The notes below the pieces were generated by a model. It searched no databases and had not been told where the DNA came from. It worked only from the letters and a program-made list of their open reading frames with translations. The translations under genes were made by a program, and so were the position numbers. DNA of 64,000 nucleotides from positions 7,502,001 to 7,566,000 of the forward strand of contig OX419760.1 of assembly GCA_948567375.1 (NCBI GenBank). Reading direction: 5' to 3'. Each line of letters opens with the position of its first letter. Position 1 is the first letter of the stretch. The stretch is from Lunularia cruciata (taxonomy: Eukaryota > Streptophyta > Marchantiopsida > Lunulariales > Lunulariaceae). Positions 34,563-47,816 of this stretch are shown here, piece after piece.

Positions 34563-34591
34563 AGAGGGGAGAGGGGAGAGGGGAGAGGGGG
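34563..34591 (+). repeat. Four AGAGGGG units, G-quadruplex motif
   Basis: Exactly four 7-bp units AGAGGGG and one extra G. The run of four GGGG blocks, each separated by AGA, meets the usual G-quadruplex pattern. Confidence 0.9.
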
Positions 34592-34848
34592 CCTAGGTTG
34601 ACATGGTAGTCCGGACTCCCTTGCAGACCACTCTGAGATCTATGCGAAGTTTATGAGGTTGATATTGACAGGAAGGAGGACGTATCAGACTGCGCAGCAA
34701 CGATATAGTGAAGAGGCTAGAACTTTAATGCTCACCGGATTCAATCGCTGCACGATCATTACCAAATCAATCGCTCACTCCTACTAGCAAATCTAAAGAT
34801 ACTTTGTTGATTGTCTGCGTATTGCATGACAGTAACAAAGTTATAATT

Positions 34849-34878
34849 GTCTGTACAACTTTGTGGATTTGTACAGAC
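34849..34878. repeat. Perfect 10-bp inverted repeat
   Basis: GTCTGTACAA and TTGTACAGAC separated by 10 nt. TTGTACAGAC also occurs at 33,029-33,038. Confidence 0.85.
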
Positions 34879-37800
34879 GCTTGAAGTGTATACCAGGAAC
34901 ACAGTAAAGGGTGAACGTTTTCTATTACTGAACAACGTTGTGCTTATTTCTGCAATTTCGATAAGCCGAATAGATATGTAAGGCTCAAGAACTAAAAGTT
35001 CACGAACGGTAAATAAGATATTAAGCAAAGGACCTGCGAAGGACTACACATCTGTGACAAAGGACTTGTTGTCTAAAAACTAAGCTACCACCCGCGACGT
35101 GAACAACCGTGAAGGAAACTTGGTCAGAAGAAAGGAATGAGTATGGTTTACGTTGTCTAAAGGACCGGTGACTTGTAAAGGACCCATCCAGCTCAAAATC
35201 CATGGAAGAAGAAAACAAACCAGAGAAATCATGGAGGATAAATGTTAATAACAGGAGAAAGCATATGATATGAACTACAGGCCCGGAAAGAAATACAAGA
35301 GAGAAATCTTCAAAATTTGATGTGGCTACTGTAATCGATCATCTACAGGCACAGGGTACCTGTACAACGGAGGTACAGGAAGTGAGGAAAGGCAGAATTG
35401 GTGAATGTACCGTCCAGTCATGTAATCAATGTAGACAAAGGAAAAGTGCGATTGAAGTGGGGTTGTGGTGTAGGCCTGAAGCTATAGCGATAGGTTGAGG
35501 TTGAGGTGGGGGTTGGTAGGGAATGGCCTGCAGGCAGAGGAGTCCATGGTTGGTCAAAGAGCATGCAGAAAATGATCCATATTCCAGGCACGGAGGAGAT
35601 TGGGGGCAGAGCAATAAGCCTGCGGTAAAGGGTAAGTCTTTCCGGGAGGAAGTCAGCACAAGAGGGAAATACAGGCAGTGAGAAGAATATGCAATCTACA
35701 GCTCAACACGCGTACGATCGTGAAACGAGCAGACTCTTTGGTTCTTACATCATGTGGTGGTCACTTGGCCTGGCGCAACAAAGGACAAAGATAATGGTAA
35801 GACATGGTGAGCTTGGCTGTCTCGGGGAGTTCCCTGTTGTAATGGATGAGGGACGAGACATGAGCCACATCTATATACACACAATAGTTAGCACTCAATA
35901 TCATAAGTCTTTGAGCAACTGCAGCAGGTCCCTGCAAACCAATGGCGACATTCCGTATCCCCGCTTGGCTTGCATGCGTTATTTGTGTTGCGCTAACCCC
36001 GTTGGACATTAGGGGACTGTTTCAACAGTTCAAATGTAGTCTGTAGTGCGAAATGAACCCAAAGCAATGACAGGAGACGTGGAAATTTCAACTCACCTTC
36101 AAGTTGTCAAAGAGATTTAAACGAGAACTTGAAGAAGAGTGAGGTGCGAACTTCGTGCAATTGCGTTTCCATGTAATATTCACACAGCTTTGCAATCAAG
36201 TCCAAGCATTGGAGGTTTAAAGCAGTAATTTTCTTGTGGCAGCAGTAACTCTTCATTCGGATGGTTTGGTGCGAGGGCCAATCTGTAAATAAGGAGGGCA
36301 CGTTGTAGGCAAGTCGGAGGAACGTATCAGGCTTCTGGGATCCGTTCTATATAATCCACAAGTACGCAATATTTTAACCTGCGGAAATTCTGTCAGAAGA
36401 AGAACCATTAATTCTGTGTTGCTTCCGAGTGATGGTAACAAATTATGAGTCACCCGGAGAAAAATTACTGTATCTCCTAGATGGACATGAAATTGATCTA
36501 CAAGTAAATGCGCCATATACTCTCCCGCATCTAGTTGATCTGCGCCGTGAATTGTCGACAAATTCCATAGTCGTGCTGCTCTCTCCAACTAACATCTCTC
36601 AGGTACTTTCTCACGCCCCGATCATAGTCAACGTCATCTACAGGCCATGTTGCTGGGATACAGGACCGACATATAAATGACTGGCGCGCTGGACATGCCT
36701 GTCTGCCGTGGTTAGCAAGTTAGGCATGCAGTAATGTTGGTGGTGTTCGACTTTGTTCTTTGCTCCCAGAGTTGCGTACTTATTCGAGAAGCACTCGAAT
36801 TTGTTTTCTTTTCAGTATTAGCCCCCTTAGGCTAATCTCACTCCAGGATCCTGTGCTCAGTTTTGAACTGTGAACATACACGGCCAGCTAAACTACTTTC
36901 ATGACATAGAAATGAAGGAGCTAAAATGCATTTTTCCCTTCCATTGTTCGAGGAATCCAAATTTATGAGAGAGCCAAGTTCTCATGCCCTTCAAATTAGC
37001 ATTATTAATATATTGACTACATCAATCAGAAGTCATTAAGCGTCTGTGGGCCCGTACACTCTCTGCATCTCTGCAGGATTTTCCAAATCCATTACGACCA
37101 GACCTAACGACTCCTCTATATATACGTTTCTGAAGGAAACGCTGGTTGCCATAAATAGCAATTATTCATCAAGTCTTGGACATTACATAATCAAACGGAC
37201 TGTAGCGACTTCAGCTTCACGGTTTGTCCTTGTTTCAGAACAAGGTCAGCCCACCCTAGGATGAGGCATCCTATTTCTTCAGCTTTACTGACCTCCTCCA
37301 CGTGGTCTCGCGTGAGGAAATATCAATCGCGTTTCTTCGCTTGAACTTTATCTCAACACTCTTCCTCTACCATGGATTGGAGACACGAGAAACTGATACG
37401 ATGGAATCATGAGGCAAAGTGATGCCAACGCATACCAACGGTTGCTTCGCACCTGAAGGCAGGTAAGGCGTCACACTCAAGCCCGTTAGATGGTTAAATG
37501 GAACGCGAGACCAAGGGGAAAGGAAGGTACTACGCTATGCATCGTATCGCAAAATGGCATCGGTATCTGGATGGCTGTTGCCAAATATGGGTTGCACATC
37601 ATACCACGTAATCCATTCTACAAGTGATTGTTGATCTGATTCTCTAATGCTGCTGATAAATCATCTTGGGCTGCAACATCTGATGGGCAAGCATCACTAA
37701 CTCAAAGGTGAACAGCAGCAGATCTAAGTTACATTGGACCACGGTGCAGTACTAAAACATACTAGGACGATTTATCACCTCCGTTTCTCTCTGCTGCAGA

Positions 37801-38390
37801 CATAAGACCCGGACCAGGTCCTTGTGGCTACAGTATTAAGGGCTTGATAATAGAAGTCTCGAGCACAGAGGTATCACCTCCAAGAGTACAGTCTGGCACT
37901 GTTTTTTCAACTTCGCCCTTGTCAGATCAACCATTGCAAGACTGTCCCCATACAGTTGCGAGAAGAGAACGCAACTCTAATGGCAAGTATTGCCCCAACA
38001 TGTCTTCCTGTGTACGCTGGGCAAAATAGTGTCCCACTCCCTGGACGCATGATGGTCTCTGCAGTGGATATTCATGTGGATCTACGTTCTTGAAAGTTTC
38101 CAACAAAGGAGAAACATGGAAACAAAGCGTTCAGATGATTATACTAAGATTCTGAAATGACACGTCCGTGAAACAAATATATGAACTTCACCCACAGTTG
38201 GGAATTTCTCTTGCCACGGCGCTCAAGACCGAAACTCGGGGCCATCTGATTTTGAACTGATACTCACGATCAGAAACCTTGCGGTCAACCTTTACACTGG
38301 TGATGACATGAATCTAGAGTGCAAAGGCAACTGATGTTTCACTTAATGTTCTCATCAGTCGATGTCTACACACCCTATCTTGACTTGAGA

Positions 38391-38570
38391 ACAGACTTTC
38401 CTCGATTCCTCGATGCCTGGAACGCGAATATTGCATTCAACTACGCTCAGTGAACAGCAGGAGGCTATCTGCTAACTGGCACAAACTTTCCTCAATTTCT
38501 CGATCCCTGCAATCCGCATATGGCATTCAGCTACGCTCAGTGATCAGCAGGAGGCTATCTCCTATCTGGC
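38391..38570 (+). repeat. Tandem duplication of a 90-bp unit
   Basis: Copies 38,391-38,480 and 38,481-38,570, both 90 bp, about 85 percent identical by direct comparison, joined without a gap. Shared blocks include CTACGCTCAGTGA and CAGCAGGAGGCTATCT. Differences are mostly transversions, unlike the transitions of the left region. Confidence 0.9.
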
Positions 38571-41500
38571 ATATTGTGCAAGAGATTCTTTTTGCTTGGG
38601 TGGCCTTCAAATTGATGAATGTATACTAGGTGCGGCAACATCAATTGCAGAAGCTCAAACATAGAGAAAACATGCTTACATATAATCGGCTGCAGGAAAC
38701 TCGATACCTTGTGTAATTGGAAGCTTAGCTCTTGAGAATCAGTTCAGGGCAACTAGAAGCAGTCACCAACGATCGGGCTCGGCGGCGGTTTCTATACATT
38801 CTTGTGTGGTTGTTGATTGACAGTCTCAGATCAGACTGAAGGGTCCTAATATTTGCGTGGGTATGATGGTATCTCAGGTGTGTCGGTTCAAGGATTTTAA
38901 ACTCGCATGATTTTCCTACAACTATGTACCCCAATACGTGGAGAAGCAAAGAGACCACAGATCGAGTAATATACAAATGCCAGTCGCACTGCTCCATTTT
39001 CAGATAGCTTACGGCTAACATAAACGTGGAAAATTGTTACCAAGTGTTCAGGTTTAAATCATCCCAGAGACTATGTACTATGCAAAGTCCACTCCCCGCA
39101 CCTGACCATCCACGACCATCCAGATCTTGGTGCTTTAACCTGTTCCATTGAAAGAATAAAACTCGGTCTCAGTCTAGGTCCAAGTATTCACCCTTGCAAT
39201 CATATGACCCGGCGACAAGACCTGCAGGAATGCGGTGGAATGCACATCTTGAATGTCTTAGAGAAGCTAACTCTTAGATCGAGCTCTCTCTCACTTGATC
39301 AGAAGCACAAAAGGTAGTACATAGTAAGTACACACCCTTCTCCACTGGCAGAAATATCTCACAGTAAGGAATGCTAACATCACAAAGCATTAATTCGAGG
39401 CACTCCTGTCTTTGCGACTTATGACCATTGGAATTTTACGCATGTTATCAAAAAACCAGGAGAGTATTTGTACTTGCTTCCAAAGGTGCTCTCTGAGCAA
39501 TGAATCTTCCCTTACAAATCTTCCCATCCAACCAACAAGCGATTTAGACATCTACCACTAGAAGAGTTAGCGTTTACATGGCAAATTCATCCGGATGTTT
39601 GATGAAGTACTACCACATCTCCGTGAAGCTGAGCCTGCATGCTCAAGTCACAGCTCTGACGCGCTTGGGTGCCAGTTCTGGTCGTAGAGGACTAAAGCTG
39701 GCGTTGTTCCCATATACGGTCCCGAAACTATTCAACTGCCAGAATATCGCGTCTCCCGAAAGTATCATGAGGTGAAATACGACGCTTTACCCTGCGTCTC
39801 AAACTGGTAACCTTAGCGACTTCGGCCGCCTGGTCCTGCTATTACAAAAACCTAGACAACACCGTGAGAAAATCCCACGCCTGACCAGGACGTGGAACGT
39901 AGAAGTTTAAAAACAAAATTTAAGAACCACAACAACGAAGTTGAGACCACTGACATGCTCTACAATTTGTGTAGAACTTAACTTCGTACAAGGAGAGTAG
40001 CGGACTGGATTCGGTCGTGAACTGAAACCCATGCGTGTGATCAATGCAACAATCGTATCCCAGACCAGATAACTGAATCGACTGATTGAAAACCACCAAG
40101 CTCATATGACATGCCCGATTTCAGGATTCAGTAGCGGGTGGCTCCTCCATAGGCGGCTCTGTGTGTTTCCAGCTTCGGAAACTTGGGCGGCTGAGTAAAA
40201 ACTACCAAGCTCATATGACATGCCCGGCTTCCCGAACACCACATAAACTCTCAGCAGCAATTACCGCGCGCCATATCTCGAATATACCTTGAACATGCCA
40301 TTTAAGCTTGGTAATCTCACTCAACCGTATCGTTAACCAATCTGCGGAACGCAAGGGCCCTCGACTTCATTCCAAGACCGACCAGACTTATGACCCAATT
40401 TCTCGATGAAAGAAAAGGAAATTTTAAGAGTTCAGGAAAAATTCGTCATTTGTCTGCGATCTATGAAGGTCTCCTACCGAGAAATAGAGACCATAACAAC
40501 ATGTCGAATACCACCTGAATTTTGTTCGAAACAAAACTCGTTAAATCTAATTGAAGTTTGGAGTAAAAGTACTAGGGCAATTGGCTCTTCTCTCTGTACA
40601 ATATGATTCGGCCCTGGAGCCTACACCACTTTTCGACGATTGGTGTGTTGCGACGTCAACTTGACATTTCAGCACATACTGAAATCGGACCCTACCAAGA
40701 ATTTTCTCCGCGAGGAACTTGTCCAAGTAAGGCGGATGGGAACCTGAGCGCCATCGGACCAAGGCCATGTAGCAAGCCGTGAGGACTGACAGCATGTTTC
40801 CAGACGGAACCATCAACGATTATGACTTCAAGACAAGGTGAAAGACCTAGAGGCAATATGCTGGCATTAGATATGTGGAGTCCACTGATTCGACTTCGGT
40901 GTGATCTCCTGCCAGATGGTCCGTGGCATTCAGATCCATATTGCAGGTCGAAACCATCCTAAAGGAGAGCTCAAGCCACATTAGAAGGAAGCCTCTCTTC
41001 CTACTTGCAAATCCAGGTTTGCCTCCTGCACATTGAAGTTTAAAGACCTCCAGACCGGGTGGAGACGTACAGACAACAGGCCTACAGCTATAAGACACGA
41101 GAGCGGAAGGGAGCGATGTAACAATCTGCCTACAATTCAAGACCGTTGCGGATCCCCTCGGCATAGGGCCTTGAGAGAGCGAGCGGCAGACGTCGAACTG
41201 AACTGACTTTACGACCAGAAAAGCACCCACCCTAGCAGGAGACAAGGTGCGCGTGTGTGCACACAAGCACCGCAGCAGAGCTGAGGGCCCGCGCAAGCAA
41301 CGATAGTTGGTTTGATTCTGTGCTCTTAGGCACGAGTATAAATACTCCAGGCAAGATTTACTGCAAAGGGGATCGCTCATGTATACACTGTAGAGAAGGT
41401 ACGTATACATTATTGTATGATACAGTGACATATTGGTGTACGTTGTAGAATACTCCGAGCGAGCATCGAGAACACGGATCAGCGCAAAGGGTCATCAGTC

Positions 41501-42690
41501 CACTTCCCCATGCAGCTAGCACAACACCCATGCCCATGTCTATCGGCTCAATTTTGTCACTTTGATGAGCTTAATGAGTTAGTAATATAATCTCCTTCAC
41601 ATTATCTTGTGGCGGCTGGACTCGAGGCGACACTAGACTTGCCATATTTTCAGAAAAAGAGCGCGTTAGTGTTCTGATTGATCTACTTGGTAGTTCTGTT
41701 CCCACAGTTTCATGTTACCCGCTTCATCCAACGGGATGCAAACCACAAACGTGGACACATCGGAGGATGAACCTCAGATGACCTATCTTTAGTGAGGAGG
41801 CCATAGCTGCTCTGCATTTGGCTGGATATCTGTGACGGGCGAGCTGCGTCAGGTGCTGGGACCGCCATTGCCTGCGCATTTAAGAAGCAAACTTATCTTT
41901 TGAGCGGGATTACAGCAGGCTATATGCGAGTCTTACACTTACCACTCCTGACTGGCAGCCCTTGCTCCTTATGTCGCTCCCGGTAAACGTAAAGCTCGTC
42001 GTAACGAGTCTTTGACTGGGGGAAATGAAGCGAGAAAGGGTGACTGCTGTACGATTTTGATGTCGGGAACGAGGAACATCATGAAATTAGTCACCCACGC
42101 TAACCTATTGCATACTTGTCCTTGCCGCGAAACGAAAAGAAAGCATCAATTAAATTGCGCTCCTTTGATCATGTCGCCGTTCTGATATTGGTGCTTCCTG
42201 TTCTTCACTGCACTCTGGCTGGTGTGATGTATTACCAGTTACATCCTAGGTCGGTATGGCATCCTTCCTCAAATGACTTATCTCACTTATCTCGACTGGT
42301 TTGCCAAGGAGCTCATCATGAGTTCCTATTAACGCCGCAGGTTTTACTGACTGACGCCCTGACTGCCTGACTGTCAACAATCACAAAAATAATTCACGGC
42401 CCTTACTTCGACGCAAGCATGAAACAATCTTGCTCGCCCTCTGCTCTGCTGTCTTTTCTTCAGTGGATGACATGACTTAACGGTACCCCAAACTTGGCAC
42501 TTCGGCTTTACAGTACCAAGGTTCGCTAAAATTTGTAAACACCTTGATACCACGTGGCGTCCATTTGTCACGGTTGGCAACAGAGGGGTGGTGTTGGCAA
42601 GAGTGTTTTTATCTTCTGAGAAGTACGATGTGCGGTGGACAAAAAGGCCAAACTGCATTGCTAGTTCTGAATGAATCGAGTGTGCTCGGT
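38571..42690. other. Region without a supported gene
   Basis: The longest open stretch (41,431-40,847, minus, 194 codons) has no recognisable domain and unusual composition; I do not call it a gene. A 25-30 bp sequence containing CAAGCTCATATGACATGCCC is present twice, near 40,097 and 40,206. Confidence 0.5.
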
Positions 42691-43769
42691 CCCCACTCCA
42701 ATATGAATCAAATTTGGTTGGGGAGTCGGGTCGGCTTTGGTCGTTTCCATTCCCAAACGGATTGAATACGAACTAGATTTGGGTGGGGTCGAACTAGATT
42801 CGACTCGACTCGAATTCAAGAACTTAGCGACTCGGCCATCTCAAGTTTATCTCCTAACACTAGGGATATTATTTCTATTATTGCAGGTATCTAGTCAATG
42901 ATTAGCAGGTTAAGAGTCTTCTACAGTCAGTATCAACCGGTTTTCCATTCAGCCGGAGGAGAGATCGAACGGGTAGAAGTCCTATAATCAAACACGTTAC
43001 GAGTGCTATATCATTTTTCTCTTTGCATTTTACATTTGATAGCTAATACAACCTTTCGGATAAAGATGAGAAATGCAATACGAACTGAAGAAAATACAGA
43101 TATACAATTTGCCCAAATCCATCTATTATGGATAATATCTTTCGTATTTAACCATCAACTTGACTTTTAACGAATCCTTTCCAGAATGATTATTCCCACT
43201 GAGTTATTGTCAATGTCTAAACATATTTCTAGATCAGAAAATGACACTTTACTCCAGCCTAAATTTCCCATTAAGCGGGAATCTCATTATTTGCTCATAT
43301 TTGCTTATTAATCTCATTATTTGCGAGTATAGTGGTCAAAGTCGTTTAATAATCATGTGGTTAAGAAGCCCAGACAACGCCAGAATAGTGATTTTGGGGG
43401 TACAACGAGAAGTATAAGTAACGCCCATTGTGCCCACAGGCGGGGCCAAAAACTGACGCGCAGTCATCCACTAGACCTCGAGGAACATAGAAATGAACCG
43501 CTAGCTATGTCGGGTTGAATGCAGGACTCGAGTCAAGTTCTTGAGTTTCGGCTCGAAGTCGGGCCGACTCAAGACCTGAGGGATTTGGCATGAGCTGGCT
43601 CGACAAGGAGTGGGCAGACCTCGAAATGATAACCGCTCTTGGTCAGGGCATATTCGGCGTGGGGAAAGCCAGGTTGAATAGAGGACCCGAGTTCTTGAGT
43701 TCCAAGTCAAGAAGAAATCTGGGTCTGGTTGGGTCGACTTAAACGGGTTGGGCGAAAAGCGAGTCTTTG
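42691..43769. repeat. GACTCGA/GGGTCGG-rich repeat region
   Basis: Two stretches, about 42,695-42,840 and 43,500-43,770, carry many GACTCGA, GGGTCGG and TTCTTGAGTT elements in both orientations (for example CGACTCGACTCGAATTC and GTCGGGCCGACTC). Similar short-motif repeats are common between plant genes. The sequence between them (42,841-43,500) is AT-rich and plain. Confidence 0.55.
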
Positions 43770-45295
43770 AGGGACGACCCCATGTGAGCACTAAAAGACC
43801 ATCTTACGTGTTCGAAATGACCGCCATATAAGACTGACTGACTGACCACGTAGGCTTGGATGGAAACTGATTTGGCCGACTTTGGATGTCGTCGAGTTCA
43901 AATGCCAAATATGGGGTACTTCTAAGTCTTTCTCTCTGATCTTTTCTATCCCTCCACCACGAATTAAAAGTCTCTACATGCTCATTCACAATTTAAAAAG
44001 GAAAAAAATGGCATGGATACTTGTTCCTTTTAGAGTGAAACGTGTTCAACTCTTTGACGGAGCTTTAAGGCAGTCCTACCGTAGTCGTGAAAATGATAAA
44101 AAGTAATGAGTGTGACGCCTTGAATGTGTTACAGTCGCCTGTTGTTCCCTGTTTTCTGTTGGCTCAAGTCAAGCAAGACAGGTCAAATTGTCATTCTAAT
44201 TATGTCTTATGATTGTAAAGCTGTTTCTCTTCAAAGGCTCTCTAGAAAAAGGGCACAGCACAGGTATTAAGAATACAGCATAAGTCTCCACGAGGTCTAT
44301 GTGCACAAAAAGTAGCTATTTCTACGTCCAATGTAGCATTAGTGTCAAAAGGTGAAACCATTACCAGTAAATGACCACTTACAAAAATTTGTGAGGGAAT
44401 GTGATCTGTATATGTTGTTCTAGAGAGTTCCACGCACCGTATATCACACCACTTAATATGTTACTTTTCGAAAAGAAAGACTGAATGCACCTGTCAAGAA
44501 GGCATGTAAGTGGTATGATTACGTTTCTTACATTGATGACTGTTTCCAAAATTAGTACTTCGTTCTTGACATATTTCAGAGGGAGGGGTGGCCTCCTTTG
44601 AACTCCAAGAGAAGTGCGCAGACATGCTGCAGTCTGGAAATGCCTCTCAAGTTTGGCTTCATCTGAAATCTTCGTGTACCGGTATGTACTGTTCAGTTTG
44701 GTTCTAATTAGGCTATCATTTATCACATCATAAGTTTCTTAGGTTCCTAAGGAGCTAAATGTTGTAACATGCTCTAGAACATTTGTGTCTTGTGCGTGGA
44801 CCTTTTTATGTCTCATATAAATCAGGCGCAAATTCAGAACTGTTCGTGCCATTCCGAGACAATTCCATCGGTATCCTGAGCCCTACTTTACTGTACACTG
44901 TACCTGGGATAGAGAGAGTAACAATACGAAAACCAGGACAACCGATTTGCAAACCTTACAGCATTGACACTCTTTTCAGTGACATCTTTTTGTATCAAGG
45001 CGCTCGAACAGACAATATGAACTTGTTCTCTGTCTACGAATGTATGCGAGGGCATGTGTTTGATGAAACAGTAAACCAGCAGATTGGAGTTCTTTCCTGT
45101 CACTAATTGACGGATGACAAATTCCCATGTAAATACGAATACGAAATTTTAGAAGCCGGAACTACGGCAGCGCTTGCTTAAGCCATATGAGCGATTTAGT
45201 TGTCTTTCATTTCATCGCTATCTTCGCTGCTCGTAGTTTTACTCTTGCAAGAGTTGAAATGGCGTACGAGCAAAGGTGCTGGCTGTTCAGCTGGA
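43770..45295. other. Region without a supported gene
   Basis: No convincing ORF. The 107-codon stretch at 44,783-45,106 matches no protein I know. Confidence 0.5.
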
Positions 45296-45298
45296 GTT

Positions 45299-45378
45299 AC
45301 CTTTTTTGTCTCTCCCTTGTACGGCTTGATGGGGTCTTCCCATCCTTCATTTTTCCTACGCGGTCGCCTTTTTCCCCT
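45299..45378 (+). mobile_element. Non-LTR (LINE) 3' tail, copy 1
   Basis: Contains TTTTTTGTCTCTCCCTTGTA, then the hairpin GATGGG-GTCTT-CCCATC (45,328-45,344) and CCTACGCGGTCGCC. Nearly identical to 61,494-61,563, where the same tail follows a LINE coding end. Confidence 0.75.
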
Positions 45379-47770
45379 TCAGCTGGAGGAAAACTGAAAT
45401 CGAGAAAAAGCTTTAACCGCTGGTCAGCTGTTATTGACTGCCAAACTAGGGCACAAGTCTAGAGACTGTGCCAGGAGGAAAAACATAGTTTAGGCAAATG
45501 TAGAATACTCATCGCAAGTTCGGAATTTGGAAATTTCTGCTTTGTGAAAGGCCATCCAAGTAGCATCCCAGGTCTCTATGCACTCATTCATTCTCGCAAC
45601 CGTTGCCTCATACAGCGACGGATGAGTCAACGAATATGCATCGTGCAAGGTAAATAATAATAAAGTGACGGGCAAGGTACAGTGCAAACGGAGGTCTATC
45701 TTCCGTAAGATTCTAACGAATCTGCAATCTCCAGGGAGGGACCACTCATATACTCAGAAACCTTTCGCCAAGCTCTAAATGTCCGGCAGCATTCAATGCT
45801 CACATCCAGGTACCGTCTCACGCAGGTTCTACTTTTAGTTATAATACTTACAGTAGGGCAAAAGCACAGCAGCACTCACTCTTTGTTTGTAACCAACCAA
45901 CTCTCCCCACCCTGTTTTTATCACTCCCTCGGGCTCTCTCCACTATGATGTTTTCGTCTTCCCCCTCCAAGAGAACTATCGCCGGCCGCACTACGAAAAG
46001 CAAAAGGTAGACTGGACCCCAATCTATCGATCGATTTCATGATAGCTTCCTACCCTTTTGGCCACCTTTACACCCCGATCGTCTGCCTTGCTACAGTAGT
46101 GCAGCAGCAGATCTTCGCCAATTCACTCATCCTCACTTGATTTAAATCGATGATCACCAAACGTCAACTACACATTCATTCGAACTCCACTGCATTCCAC
46201 TCCACCTTCCATTCCCTTTCTTAGTCAAATCATCAGCTCCATATCAAACGTACTCCTTCTGCCTGCTCCCCATTAATGACATTACAGCAGGAGGGCCCGC
46301 ATTCTATTCAAAGATCCCGCGCCTTGCTCAACCCTAACCCTAGTGAACTTTCACATCCCACCGTCGGATCCCGCGCCTCTGAGCTGGCCCCGCTCCTTTG
46401 CAGTCAATGGCAAATGGCCGCGGTACGCATTTCTCTCCACCACATCTCCAACTCTCTACAGTAGCTCTGGATTTGTACTGTATATCATTTCGCAGCCATC
46501 CTAACTGCAGTAGCTCTGTACAGTCAAACTCCGTCGGTCACCAGGTTCAGAATCAACTTGGTTCCAACTCGACAGGACATGAATCGACCAGTCAAATGAT
46601 CGGGCATGGATACGTCCCTAGCTGAGGGACAGCCACGCTGGGGACCGACAGGAGAGCGTCATCGTCAGAACCACCCGAATCCCCACTACAGTACTGTAAC
46701 CCCTCAGGTTTCCTTCCTCCCAGCGGCCAAATTCAGCAGTAGACGAAAGCCCCATCCGTCCGTCCCTTCAAGTACATCCTAAGTTTCCTGTACGTACCTA
46801 CATGTAACGGGTGGGACGAAGTAAGAATTATGAAAGACGTCTCGTTCTCTTCGGCCATAAATTGTGCTGGTGAGATGCACGTGAAATGATAACGAAATGA
46901 CTCTTGTCTAATGCAACCAGCATTTGACCAGTTTACTTTATGCTCTTCGGGTTCCTGCAGAGACAACAAAGAAAACTCTTGCAATTTCCCGGTTTGTGAC
47001 AACTTCTGCATATGCATTTCACGATTGCGAAATCTCGGAGATACCATTTCTCTAATCCATCCGGTTAACTTTGTTGTAGTCCTGGTCGGATCTTATTAGT
47101 TAGTACTCATCAGATCTTATGTGACTAGATATTATAAGATTCGAGTCCGGGATATCCCAAGGTATATTTTGTTTCTGAACAATCTCTATTTAGACAGCTT
47201 CCACTCACTAAACAAGTGGAACCACTTGCTGCCCAACTCTCTAATCCACAACGGTTTCTTCGTAGTAATCAAGTGGAAGCACTTGTTATGCCATCATCTC
47301 TAAATTAAATTTGGACTTTCATGACTCGACTGAGAAATAGCAAGTGGTGTTTCGACTTGTGAGAATCGGAAGCCTTTCTATTAGCAGAGAACGTAACATA
47401 ACGTTTTGGACACGTACATTCAAGAATTACCCTGGTGGATAACTGAATGACCTCATCCTTCCTACCTAAACTTAACTCTAAACTCCCTAGAATCTCAAGC
47501 ATTTATGTGCAATGGAACGGACACTTTTCTGGTGATGTGTTTATATACTACCAGAACAATTGTTTCACATGTTTCTTCACGAAAACGTAGATACTACAAA
47601 ATATTCATTACTGTAGTTCAAATGTAATCCTAGTTGAAGGATCAACCTTGATCCTTTCCTATATCTGACTTCTACTTCACGGACTTTCTCCAAGACTTAA
47701 CTGAACATATTTCATGCAAACTTGTAGTTCTTAAGGCACCTCTATTTTAAAATTTTGATTTTAATTTTCT
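45379..47770. other. Region without a supported gene
   Basis: Pyrimidine-rich stretch at about 45,890-46,480 with several TACAGTA and CAGTAGCTCTG motifs (46,459 and 46,510), otherwise plain. No ORF that I can support. Confidence 0.5.
47213..47285. repeat. Pair of small palindromes, 57 bp apart
   Basis: CAAGTGGAACCACTTG at 47,213-47,228 and CAAGTGGAAGCACTTG at 47,270-47,285; sequences after each copy share TCTCTAA. Confidence 0.8.
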
Positions 47771-47773
47771 GGT

Positions 47774-47816
47774 TGGATAACAAGAAGGATGGGAATTCAC
47801 ATCAAGCCATACAAGG
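47774..47816 (-). mobile_element. Non-LTR (LINE) 3' tail, partial copy 2
   Basis: Reverse complement carries CTTGTATGGCTTGATG, then CCCATCCTTCTTGTTATCC. Shares the CTTGTTATCC variant with the copy at 49,000-49,058, so both belong to one subfamily. The hairpin is changed. Confidence 0.65.

Larger units (their letters stand above)
32546..38390. other. CpG-rich region without a supported gene
   Basis: Base composition and CpG frequency differ sharply from the left side. Open stretches here are about 110 codons or shorter and show no recognisable protein; I found no tRNA-like structure. Small repeats inside are listed separately. Confidence 0.5.

Noticed and set aside
40847-41431. 194-codon open stretch on the minus strand
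   Set aside because: No recognisable domain, Cys/Ser/Leu-rich mixed composition, no splice or start context, and a region of high GC where long chance ORFs are expected.
44783-45106. 107-codon plus-strand ORF
   Set aside because: No known motif, no neighbouring exon-like segments, and codon use not distinct from the surroundings.
46330-46342. Telomere-like AACCCTAACCCTA
   Set aside because: Only two units, and the repeat is not the TTTAGGG type usual in plants; likely chance or a lone telo box.
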